From assembly GCA_964580315.1 (NCBI GenBank), contig CAZOKH010000087.1, positions 1 to 14,783 of the forward strand: DNA of 14,783 nucleotides, read 5' to 3'. Position numbers and translations under genes: made by a program. Origin of the DNA: CAZOKH01 sp964580315 (GTDB taxonomy: Bacteria > Chloroflexota > Anaerolineae > Anaerolineales > Anaerolineaceae). The notes under the pieces were generated by a model. It worked only from the letters and a program-made list of their open reading frames with translations, searched no databases and was not told the DNA's origin. Of the stretch, positions 1 to 7,736 are shown one piece after another (the stretch's first letter is position 1; the number at the start of each line of letters is the position of its first letter).

Positions 1-597
1 AACCTGGAGCAATTTCTTCCAAGCATGTTTGATCAACAGGAAAATGTCAATAACCAAAATGGAAAAAATGGCGAGATTATGAGAATACATCGCCAGAGCG
101 CCAAAAACAACAAACGCAATTTTTGCCGGAAGATTGTTTGCTGCCTGGCGGGGATTGGAAAATTCCAGGAATGAATAAAAATAACCCAGCAGGCTTAATT
201 CAAGAACTACATACATCCGGATTTCTTGTGCATGGTAGATTTGAAAGGGCGAAATAGCCGTGAAAAAAGCCGCCCAGAGAGCAGCTTTTTCATTAGCGAG
301 TTTTCGCGCTGTCAAATAAACACCCCACACAACCATCAAGCTCAGCCCAACATTCAAAAATCGCAATTGCCACAATTGAGCCGCCCCTAGTTTTTGCCAG
401 GCATGCAGTAAAAAATAAAATAAAGGGGGCATCGTATCGGCTGCGGTTCCATCAATGATTTCAATCAGGCTGCGGTTGGACAGAAAAACGCTGAAAGCAT
501 CATCATAATAGATTTCTCTGCTGTTTAAAAACAGGCAGCGCAACCCTGCCGCAAGCAGAATGATAAATATCAGCATTCCGTGTTGACGAGGCTTCAT
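1..597 (-). CDS. GT-C family (GT39/ArnT-like) glycosyltransferase, N-terminal part
   Basis: This is the first 199 codons of a polytopic membrane protein; the reading frame stays open to base 1, so the C-terminus lies outside the window. It begins with a short basic tail (MKPR) and a first membrane helix at about residues 8-25. The acidic pair D32-D33 (YYDDAF) follows, where GT-C enzymes keep their catalytic acid in the first extracytoplasmic loop. Further on is QIYHAQEIRMY at about 119-129, a motif typical of family 39 proteins in Anaerolineae, then more hydrophobic helices. The family transfers sugar from a polyprenyl-phosphate donor on the outer face of the membrane. The ATG overlaps the TGA of the upstream gene in an ATGA (594-597), so the two are probably translationally coupled. 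Donor and acceptor cannot be read from sequence. Confidence 0.82.
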   Translation of the reverse strand, partial: MKPRQHGMLIFIILLAAGLRCLFLNSREIYYDDAFSVFLSNRSLIEIIDGTAADTMPPLFYFLLHAWQKLGAAQLWQLRFLNVGLSLMVVWGVYLTARKLANEKAALWAAFFTAISPFQIYHAQEIRMYVVLELSLLGYFYSFLEFSNPRQAANNLPAKIAFVVFGALAMYSHNLAIFSILVIDIFLLIKHAWKKLLQV

Positions 598-1859
598 TGC
601 TGGTTTATCCGTTCGTCAAAAGGAAATTCATCATACCAAAGCACTGCCGGCCGTAAAATCCACCAGCGCACCCAGTACAATAAAACCAACAGCACCAGGG
701 GAAATGGGAAAAACACCATCGCAGCACGCATGGCGGGTTCAAACTGTTGTGTTGAAATGATCGCCATTCCCCACAAAAACACAAGCAAAGCACCCATGCT
801 GGCCAGCGAGTAAACATCAGCTTTTTTCTCCCAGCGGTTTTGCAGCATGGAAAAAAACAACGCCAGCCCCGGAAGCATCATGACAAATGAATCAGCAGTG
901 CTTTTGAGCCCCACCCACTGACTGGCGGCCAGCGTCAGGCAGGCGGTCCACAAAAAAGCCCTTCCGCCTTTTCTCAGCGAAATATGCCATTCGAGAATCA
1001 ACAACAAACCGATGGCGCCCGAGAATATCCATCCAATTCTGGCGCCCATACCCGGCAGCCATTTTGAAATGATGTCCGCTGGGCTATAGAATTGCGAAGC
1101 GTTATAGGTGCTGACTATGGCACGCAGGCATTGCATAAACCAATCGGGCATAAGCAAAGCAGCGCTGGCTCCCAATAACAGGATGGTAATGAACAGCCAG
1201 CTTAACAACCGCCAACGTTCATTGCGCACAGCCCAATAGATTAGAAACAGAAAGAATACACCTGAGTAAAAGGGCTGAATGGTTGAAAAGGCGAACAACA
1301 CACCAGCCATTTCATCAGAATTGGCATTCAAAGCATACAAACCGGCAGCGATAAAGAAAGCAGCAACAATCACCGAGTCGCCATGAATGACCGATAAAAA
1401 CCCGTGATACCAAAAAATGGAGAAAATGAGAAAAACCCCATAAACAAGTCGCCTGGGTTTCCAACCGGTAAGTTGAATACTTAATACTGCCAATCCAACC
1501 AAAAGGCATTCCTGGAATGTCATCCAGGCAGCTCGCGCCCACTCGAAATTTTCCATCAAACTGAATGGCAAATAAACCACAATGGCGTACAGCGGTGAAA
1601 TCATCCGTGGTTCGCGGTAAGTGGTTATATTACCCATTTGCTGTGCAAACTGTTGAGCTTCTTGTAAAGCGGCATCAGAATATGGATTCACACCTTTGAG
1701 AAGATATGACCGAATTCCCAACCAGTGAATAAGGAATTCTCCGCCGCCACGGCTGTTTTCCGCGAATCGATAATTAGCCCCCACAATCAGAGCCAGCACA
1801 CCAATAATTATGCCTGCAGCTGCCGCATAACCCCACCAGGGAATTTTGCGATAATTCAA
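594..1859 (-). CDS. GT87-like (DUF2029) integral membrane glycosyltransferase
   Basis: A 421-residue protein made almost entirely of hydrophobic helices, with roughly ten membrane segments and a basic C-terminal tail. The first loop contains GGGEFLIHW (38-46) followed by LLKGVNPYSD (53-62). The latter matches the GT87/DUF2029 signature of an aromatic-rich stretch followed by G-x-NPY. GT87 includes polyprenol-phosphate-mannose-dependent mannosyltransferases such as mycobacterial PimE. Most relatives have Asp before the Phe of the first loop; here it is Glu41, which may still serve as the base. The start is a TTG at 1859. The nearby ATGs at 1864 and 1876 read straight into TGA, whereas AGGAGA (1865-1870) sits 5 nt before the TTG. 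The gene lies 94 bp downstream of the preceding membrane protein and shares 4 bp with the next one. The exact sugar is unknown. Confidence 0.72.
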   Translation of the reverse strand: MNYRKIPWWGYAAAAGIIIGVLALIVGANYRFAENSRGGGEFLIHWLGIRSYLLKGVNPYSDAALQEAQQFAQQMGNITTYREPRMISPLYAIVVYLPFSLMENFEWARAAWMTFQECLLVGLAVLSIQLTGWKPRRLVYGVFLIFSIFWYHGFLSVIHGDSVIVAAFFIAAGLYALNANSDEMAGVLFAFSTIQPFYSGVFFLFLIYWAVRNERWRLLSWLFITILLLGASAALLMPDWFMQCLRAIVSTYNASQFYSPADIISKWLPGMGARIGWIFSGAIGLLLILEWHISLRKGGRAFLWTACLTLAASQWVGLKSTADSFVMMLPGLALFFSMLQNRWEKKADVYSLASMGALLVFLWGMAIISTQQFEPAMRAAMVFFPFPLVLLVLLYWVRWWILRPAVLWYDEFPFDERINQQ

Positions 1860-1864
1860 AGCAT

Positions 1865-1870
1865 TCTCCT
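1865..1870 (-). promoter_or_regulatory. Ribosome binding site fixing a TTG start
   Basis: AGGAGA on the minus strand, 5 nt upstream of TTG at 1859. It decides the start of the GT87-like gene, because both upstream ATGs meet a stop codon overlapping the TTG. Confidence 0.65.
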
Positions 1871-1910
1871 AGGCATCATCAGCCTTTGAAATTTGTTCAT
1901 AACAGGCGTA

Positions 1911-1916
1911 ATTATA
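1911..1916 (-). promoter_or_regulatory. Possible -10 box upstream of the GT87-like gene
   Basis: A perfect TATAAT on the minus strand lies in the 94-bp gap between two membrane protein genes, about 50 nt before the TTG start. I see no convincing -35 hexamer at 16-18 bp, so this may be chance in AT-rich DNA or a weak internal operon promoter. Confidence 0.3.
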
Positions 1917-1953
1917 ATTCAAGCCCGAATGGTTGTTTTTCTTCAAAAAAGGT

Positions 1954-3466
1954 TTACCGCATCATTACAACACTTTTTTCATCACACCAAATCTTGCGCC
2001 AACCATCACCCTCCAACAACGCGACAATTGGGCGGTCAGCCCGAACAAACACAGTGTTAATCTTATAATTCGCAACAATTGCTTCCCATCCCTCATCACC
2101 ATTGATGAGCGCCTTCCACTCCTGAATGATCTGATCGCCGAACAAGTCAGTCCTTCCATCCACAAAGACCGGGTAATCTTCCAGGTGCCATATCAGGTAC
2201 CCCCCCCAATCATATTCGCTGAACAACTGACCTTGAAGCGGTTGGGTTTGCATCCATTCTACTGCGCCGGCGGGGAAAATTTTTGATTCATAATGAGATA
2301 CCAGAACTGGATGCGCTACTCCAAAAAGTTTCAAAGCGGCCGCCAACATCAAGAACCCCGCGATGGTGAGATGAAAGGCTTTTTGTACCCAGACTGGTAA
2401 TGGTTTGGATTTCGGTTTGAGATGCAGTCTAGAGAATTTTTGAACAATAGCTATTTCAGAAATTCGAGAAGCGCACACCCACCAGGCCGAAACAGCATGC
2501 CGGCTGATTATGGGCAGGCTCACCAGTGCAAAGGGGGCAAAATTTCTTCTTGCAATTAAACTCATCCCGGCAAACCCGGCAATACACACCAGTTCAACAC
2601 CATCGGGTTTGCGTTGAGATATGCCGATCAAGATGATTGTGCCGCACAACATCCACAGAAACGGTTGTTGAACCATTTCGTGGAAATCCGGAGACGCCCA
2701 TTCCGAAATCATGGACTGCAGCGATTGCATCCCGACAGTTTCAAATGGAACACTCCNNNNNNNNNNTGCGGATTCCAATTGGATTGATTGCAACGCAGGC
2801 CAATGCAAGCAGCGCCATCCATCCAAGCAGAGTAATGCCGTTCTTTTTTAAGCCAACTTCATTTTGATTGCAAAATAAATAATTCAGTCCTTCGCCCAAT
2901 AATACAAAAAGGATGAGGATCAATCCCAGGGTGTACCCGGCGTGCAAATTGGACCATAGCAAGAATAAACCGGGTATTCCCCACAGAAAACGAATGTCGC
3001 CTTTTCTGGCTCGGTGAATTAAAAAATTCAAACCAGCCAGGCATACAAGTGAAGTCATCTGGGGCCTGGGTGACCAGACCACAGCGCTCACCATACTGCC
3101 GAACACCGCCAGAAAACCTCGCAACAACATGGGAGAATCCATCTGCAGAATCGGAAACAACAGGCTCAATAATGCCAAGCACGCCACCCAGCCAGATAAC
3201 CCCCAGGTATTCCACCATTTGTATAATTGAAACAAACCAACCTCAGACAGCCAACTGTGATTAGTCCACGCAGATTGGTACCGTGTATATGAAAAAAGAT
3301 CAACCAGAAGGGGGCGCCCAGTTTCAACCATCACTTCACCAGATTTCAAGTGCCACCACATATCACTGTCAATCGGTGTACGGGCCGCCATGATAAAAAT
3401 CAACGCCAGCACCACAACCAGCACAAAACGATCCCAATCTGAAGAAATATTTGAAGTTTTTTCCAT
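1954..3466 (-). CDS. Large integral membrane protein, GT-C-like, interrupted by an assembly gap
   Basis: One gene split by the N run at 2757-2766. The N-terminal 233 codons (3466-2767) and the C-terminal 266 codons (2756-1954) are in different apparent frames only because ten Ns were inserted. After a first helix (about 13-29) comes PIDSDMWWHLKSGE (31-44), then D-x-FSYT (56-61) and NHSWLSE (69-75). This D-x-D-x-WWHL...SYT...WL-x-E pattern belongs to a Chloroflexota-rich family of multi-spanning proteins, often unannotated and resembling GT-C glycosyltransferases in its first acidic loop. After the gap, PFETVG and EWASPDFH continue the same family. The soluble C-terminal part contains YDWGGYLIW and FVDGRTD. 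The ATG at 3466 is chosen because it precedes the charged N-tail; it lies 19 bp after the stop of the upstream gene. The reaction is not known. Confidence 0.75.
2757..2766. other. Assembly gap of 10 N inside a membrane protein gene
   Basis: Ten consecutive N. The coding frames on either side connect only if the true missing length is a multiple of 3, so ten is a placeholder or an imprecise estimate, and the break in the gene is technical. Confidence 0.97.
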
Positions 3467-3485
3467 GGTTGTCAAAAAAAGCAGC

Positions 3486-5180
3486 CTAATTTTCCAACGG
3501 TTGCGCCTGTGTAGTAACGCCCAATCCAATACTTGAAGGACTAACCTTGCTTGAAAGGTTATACATGACCAGGTAATCACCGATGAGTTTTTCGTCCCAG
3601 CGGATATCCTGATCCTTAAATTTTTCTCGGATGTAGTTTTCTAATGCCGGATTATGGGTCAGAATATACGCCGCACGATCACATCCTTCCACGTGATCCG
3701 TGTACGGCTTGTAACGGTCATCACGGGTTGTATAACGCAAATCCTGGTGATAGGGCAAAGAGGGAATATAAATCAATTTTTCATTGGAATGAAACGCCAA
3801 AGGATAGGAAACCCAGTAATTGGTGTAACCACAAGTTTCACCGTTTTCTTCAAGAAAGTGAATCAAATTCTTATCGAAACGGTGGTCAATAACTGTTTTC
3901 AAGTCAAATTGAGTGGTGAGACCGGGGGGATTTTTTATTGCAGATTGGATTGTACCCGCCGCGTGAAATATCAGGATGAAACATACCGCAGCGATTTTCC
4001 ATTGAACCGTGGGAATCCATTCATCCACCATCCCGGCAGCCAGTATGGTAAATGGGATCCATAAGGGCAAGAAATAGCGCCCTGAAGGGTCAGTGCCAAA
4101 CGAGGTGAAAATAAAACCAGCAGCCAGGGTAATCACCACGCCCACTAACAAAAACAAACCCGGCTCCGATTTATCCCATTTTCGAACCTGCCTGAAAGCA
4201 TACACAGCAACCATCCCCCACAACAATATCACAAAAGGTATCAATGGAAATGCCAGCCATTCCACCGACCAGGGTGGACGGATACCCACAAGCGCCGTCA
4301 GCCCAAATAGAACAAAGCTGATCAGGTGGTTTATGGCAATATGAAACCAGCCGCCGCTTTCCACGGCGACAGCCGACCCCAGCAGTTCCCCCATCAAGGA
4401 CGATCCCGCAGCATTTGCCATTCCAAAAATCCACCAGGGGCTCGCACCGATTATGAAACCAGGTAATCCCCATAGTAAAAATCGAAAAAAACCAGGCAGC
4501 CCGCCGGCCCGCCTGTTTCGAATCAATCCCCAGAGAATCAATGCCCCGGCTGGAACAGCATACACCAGGGTTAACCCATTCACCCACAATCCAAAACCAA
4601 TTAAAAATCCCAGGTTGCTTATCAGCAACCACTTGACGAGGTTATGGCTTTCTTTTGATACGAATAGAAATTGAGGAATTTTTTGATAAATCAGGACGCT
4701 GGAAATCAGAATCAGGTTTCCTATAAGCAGCGCTTCGTTGTATCCGCCCAGGCTGACTGTTGAATACAGAGTAACATTAACAGTGGGTATTGCCAGCATG
4801 CAAGCCGCGATAACCCGCACACGCTGGTTCAATCCCAACAAATGCATAAAGTGGAGTGTTGAAATGATTACTGCCAAGTATAGGATAATTTGAACAAGGC
4901 GTATCACCCAACTGTGCGCGCCAAAAATGAGGAAAAACAGCGCCACCAGATAGGCGTCCAGGCTTCCCATGTATGCCTGCCCATAAAAGAAAATCGGGCG
5001 CGCCCCATTTATGATATGCCGCGCCATCAAACCAACAATGGCCTCATCAGAATTAAAAGGAAAAGCATCCAAAAGCAGCAAAATGACTTTAATCCCCCCG
5101 GCAATGAACAGAATAAAGCAGATTGTTTTACAATATTGAGAGCAAGTTTGATTCTTATTCACAAGAAATATTGTAACCAT
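3486..5180 (-). CDS. GT-C family glycosyltransferase (PMT/GT39-like)
   Basis: A polytopic membrane protein of 564 residues from the ATG at 5180. The first helix (about 18-38) is followed by PFNSDEAIVGLMA (41-53), with the acidic pair D45-E46 in the position used by GT-C enzymes. Next come FFYGQAYMGSLDA and a long series of hydrophobic helices. A soluble C-terminal domain of about 130 residues (from roughly TIQSAIKN on) contains NYWVSYPLAF and HNPALENYI. This layout fits dolichyl- or polyprenyl-phosphate-sugar-dependent transferases. The frame also extends to a TTG at 5198, only 2 bp from the divergent ATG at 5201; neither start has a clear Shine-Dalgarno, so the ATG is preferred but uncertain. 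It is first in a run of four co-oriented membrane protein genes and probably heads their operon. Confidence 0.78.
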   Translation of the reverse strand: MVTIFLVNKNQTCSQYCKTICFILFIAGGIKVILLLLDAFPFNSDEAIVGLMARHIINGARPIFFYGQAYMGSLDAYLVALFFLIFGAHSWVIRLVQIILYLAVIISTLHFMHLLGLNQRVRVIAACMLAIPTVNVTLYSTVSLGGYNEALLIGNLILISSVLIYQKIPQFLFVSKESHNLVKWLLISNLGFLIGFGLWVNGLTLVYAVPAGALILWGLIRNRRAGGLPGFFRFLLWGLPGFIIGASPWWIFGMANAAGSSLMGELLGSAVAVESGGWFHIAINHLISFVLFGLTALVGIRPPWSVEWLAFPLIPFVILLWGMVAVYAFRQVRKWDKSEPGLFLLVGVVITLAAGFIFTSFGTDPSGRYFLPLWIPFTILAAGMVDEWIPTVQWKIAAVCFILIFHAAGTIQSAIKNPPGLTTQFDLKTVIDHRFDKNLIHFLEENGETCGYTNYWVSYPLAFHSNEKLIYIPSLPYHQDLRYTTRDDRYKPYTDHVEGCDRAAYILTHNPALENYIREKFKDQDIRWDEKLIGDYLVMYNLSSKVSPSSIGLGVTTQAQPLEN

Positions 5181-5200
5181 CAAAGTCAGACAAAACAACC

Positions 5201-6514
5201 ATGCACAATCAAAATCGAGTTTACGAATTTGTAATCATAGCAGCCCTGATTGGAATTGCTTCCTGGTTTTATTTTGCGAATCTGGATCGTGTTCCCTTTC
5301 ATCCGGATGAAACCACACAAATTTTTATGAGTTCTGATGTCGATCAATTCTTTGATAATCCCATGTCGCTTGCCTGGACCCCCGGCAGTTCTTCTGCCCC
5401 CCGGTTGAGATACCGTCTAATCGATGCGCCACTAACAAGGACAATTATTGGAATAGTGCGAAAATTTGCCGGCCTTCCGATTTTGCCGTCAGACTGGAAC
5501 TGGTCGGAAAGCTGGCAATTCAATCAAGCATCAGGGGCGTTGCCATCAAATAATCTGCTGCACCTTGCAAGGGTTTCCGTTGCCGTATTCTTTCCTTTCA
5601 CCATGCTCTGCATGTACTTCGCCATTCGGGAAACCCTTACTCCCCTAACCGCAATCCTGGGCACTGCGCTGTTCGCTTTCCATGCGTTGATCCTGTTGCA
5701 TACCCGGCGCGCTATGGCCGAGAGTTTATTGACATTCACCATCTGCTTATCGCTTTTTTCCCTGGTGAAGTTCACAAAGAAGCCCTGGCTGACAGCCTTG
5801 CCCATAGCACTGGCCATCAACGCCAAACAGTCTGCTCTTCCTCTGGCTTTGGTTGGACTGATAGCCATCCTGTTATATTCCTCCCTTTACAAAAAAAGCC
5901 TCAAAGCCATTGCGTTAGAGATCTTGTATTACGGAGCAATCCTTATCACGGTTCATCTTTTATTGAATCCATTTCTCTGGAAATATCCTCTTCAAGCATT
6001 TCAAGAATCCTGGAGAATACGCTCAGAATTAACCCAACAACAAGTTTATACATTCCAATCCGCCGATGAACACAAAGTCTTATTGTCATTCGCTCAAAAA
6101 CTGGCCGGGGTAATTGGAAATCTGTTCATCACCGCACCGGCAATTGAAGATGTGGGTAACTACACGAATGAATTGCGGGGGGCTTCACAGGCATACCTCG
6201 CAAATGGAACACATAATCTTTTTCGGGGATACACTGGCGGCGCGGTCTTCTTGATCCTTACATTGATGGGGTTCATTCTTTCAAAGAAATTTTTGGATGA
6301 CTCTCCGCCCGAGAAAAAGAAAAGAATATGGATATTCTTGGCAGCTACCATTCTTCAGTTGATTGCCAATTTAACTTTATTTCCGCTTCCATTTCAAAGA
6401 TACGTGCTTACACTTGTACCCTACGTTTGCGCCTGGTGTGCTGTTGGTGCCGCATCACTAATCCAATTTGTTTCAACCCTTGCCCCCGGGAAAAAGAAAA
6501 GTATGCAATCCTGA
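5201..6514 (+). CDS. GT-C family (PMT_2/GT39-like) glycosyltransferase, divergent member
   Basis: A 437-residue integral membrane protein. A short N-tail and helix (about 8-26) are followed by VPFHPDETTQ (31-40), whose D36-E37 is the typical acidic motif of the first extracytoplasmic loop. LLHTRRAMAESL, in the third or fourth helical region, matches the conserved R/E-containing segment of family 39 proteins. The rest is hydrophobic helices ending in a basic tail, with Lys-rich cytosolic loops. The ATG is chosen because the protein then begins just before the first helix; no strong ribosome binding site is visible. The gene diverges from the four-gene membrane operon, and its last codons form part of a bidirectional terminator. 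Its donor and acceptor are unknown. Confidence 0.8.
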   Translation: MHNQNRVYEFVIIAALIGIASWFYFANLDRVPFHPDETTQIFMSSDVDQFFDNPMSLAWTPGSSSAPRLRYRLIDAPLTRTIIGIVRKFAGLPILPSDWNWSESWQFNQASGALPSNNLLHLARVSVAVFFPFTMLCMYFAIRETLTPLTAILGTALFAFHALILLHTRRAMAESLLTFTICLSLFSLVKFTKKPWLTALPIALAINAKQSALPLALVGLIAILLYSSLYKKSLKAIALEILYYGAILITVHLLLNPFLWKYPLQAFQESWRIRSELTQQQVYTFQSADEHKVLLSFAQKLAGVIGNLFITAPAIEDVGNYTNELRGASQAYLANGTHNLFRGYTGGAVFLILTLMGFILSKKFLDDSPPEKKKRIWIFLAATILQLIANLTLFPLPFQRYVLTLVPYVCAWCAVGAASLIQFVSTLAPGKKKSMQS

Positions 6515-6541
6515 TTTTGCCCGGATTGCATACTTCTTTTT
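6491..6541. terminator. Bidirectional intrinsic terminator between convergent genes
   Basis: A perfect 13-bp inverted repeat, AAGTATGCAATCC (6499-6511) and its complement (6523-6535), flanks an 11-nt loop. CTTTTTC follows on the plus strand and TTTTCTTTTT on the minus strand. The left arm overlaps the last codons of the glycosyltransferase, whose TGA (6512-6514) begins the loop. It can serve both this gene and the GNAT-like gene ending at 6556. Confidence 0.9.
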
Positions 6542-6555
6542 CACATCCACGTGAA

Positions 6556-7683
6556 TCAGATGGCCCGTTTGTACACGCGATGATTCTTGTATGGATTACC
6601 CCCCAGGGTAATCAAATCTTTGCGCATTTGAACAGCGGTCTCGGCAACCTGGGTCATCTCAATATTCTGGAATCCAAAATCATGAATGGTGCTCACAATC
6701 GCATCATACATCAAAGCATTGCCCCCCCGTCCGATGAATTCTGGCAGGATTCCCGCGCCGTTGAAAGATACCCATTTTGTGCGCTTGGTTTCACGAAAAA
6801 CATCCCAAATTCCCCAGGGAGTAATCTTGCCGTTCATGCGCTGCAAAGCAGCCGAAACATCCGGGAACGCCAGCAGAAATCCCACCACATCGTCATTGTG
6901 AGTGATAAAAGTTATTAATCTCGGGTCGATCAGGGTCAACAGTGAGTCGATCAGGTACTGAAGTTCTCGATCAGTCAGAGGATAATATTCCCAGTTGTTG
7001 ATAAACGCTTTGTTATAAGCATCAATCAATTTCTTAGCCCATTGTTTAATCTCGGCTTTATTGCTGAACTTTTTTATTTTCAGGCTCCCGCGCTCGCGCA
7101 CTCTCCTGGCAACCTCTTTCACTTTTTCAGGAAGCACAAAATTTTGGTCGTCCAGATGGCAGGAAACAAAATCCACCTCTTTTTGGAATCCGTTTTGCTC
7201 CATGAGGGTTGAATAATACGAATAATTGTAGCTTGACATGGTCATCATTTGCCGGTTTTCAAAGCCCTCAACCAGCATTCCATAACCATCAAAAGAAGAA
7301 AAACCCTTCGGCCCATTAATAAAGTCCATTCCATTGCTCTTTGCCCATTCAAAAACCCTTGAAAACAGCATCTCTACTGCCTCAGGATCATTCTTGCAAT
7401 CAAAAAGGGTAAATTGCGCCTGGTGAGTATTGTGGTAACGATTGAAGGGATGATTAATCATGGTGGCAATCTGGGCAACAACTTCCCCATCACGAAGGGC
7501 GGTAAAAAATTCAGCTTCTGAGTGTTCATAAAATGGATGCTTTTTATGATCAAACACCGTTTTTAAATCATTTCTGAACGGCGGTACCCATTGCGGACAG
7601 TCTTTGTACAGTTGAAATGGGAATTCAATAAACCGTCTTACCTGTTCTTTTTTCTGGACATCAATTTTCTCAATTGTAATCAT
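6556..7683 (-). CDS. GNAT-fold protein of the YghO/bCerS-like family
   Basis: A 375-residue soluble protein. The N-terminus carries the family signature: FIEFPFQLYKDCPQWVPP (18-35), then HPFYEHSEAEFF, then a GNAT-like strand with VAQIATMIN. The middle contains GPKGFSSFDGYGMLVEGF, and the C-terminal half has ELQYLIDSLL and GNALMYDAIV before NPYKNHRVYKR. These match the family that includes E. coli YghO and was named after bacterial ceramide synthase (bCerS), an acyl-CoA-dependent N-acyltransferase. Nothing nearby looks like serine palmitoyltransferase or ceramide reductase, so a sphingolipid role is not supported by context and the acyl acceptor stays open. CGAGGT (7688-7693) precedes the ATG at good spacing. 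The gene lies 49 bp after an alpha/beta hydrolase gene and appears to have its own promoter. Confidence 0.8.
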   Translation of the reverse strand: MITIEKIDVQKKEQVRRFIEFPFQLYKDCPQWVPPFRNDLKTVFDHKKHPFYEHSEAEFFTALRDGEVVAQIATMINHPFNRYHNTHQAQFTLFDCKNDPEAVEMLFSRVFEWAKSNGMDFINGPKGFSSFDGYGMLVEGFENRQMMTMSSYNYSYYSTLMEQNGFQKEVDFVSCHLDDQNFVLPEKVKEVARRVRERGSLKIKKFSNKAEIKQWAKKLIDAYNKAFINNWEYYPLTDRELQYLIDSLLTLIDPRLITFITHNDDVVGFLLAFPDVSAALQRMNGKITPWGIWDVFRETKRTKWVSFNGAGILPEFIGRGGNALMYDAIVSTIHDFGFQNIEMTQVAETAVQMRKDLITLGGNPYKNHRVYKRAI

Positions 7684-7707
7684 GCCGACCTCGCTATTAA
7701 TCCTTGG

Positions 7708-7736
7708 AATATAGTATAGAGTGATAACGATATCAA
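7708..7736 (-). promoter_or_regulatory. Sigma70-type promoter for the GNAT-like gene
   Basis: On the minus strand, TTGATA (7731-7736) and TATATT (7708-7713) are separated by 17 bp, each one base from consensus. The -35 box overlaps the stop codon of the upstream hydrolase gene (TGA, 7733-7735). Transcription should begin near 7701, giving a leader of about 17 nt with the ribosome binding site. Confidence 0.6.

Noticed and set aside
1933..2286. Plus-strand ORF of 117 codons opposite the membrane protein
   Set aside because: It is a shadow: the minus-strand frame has family motifs (YDWGGYL, VDGRTD) and the plus-strand product has no recognisable features.
3467..3580. N-terminal extension of the interrupted membrane protein into the upstream gene
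   Set aside because: The 38 extra codons overlap the well-supported end of the preceding gene, and a natural ATG at 3466 begins the family-like sequence.
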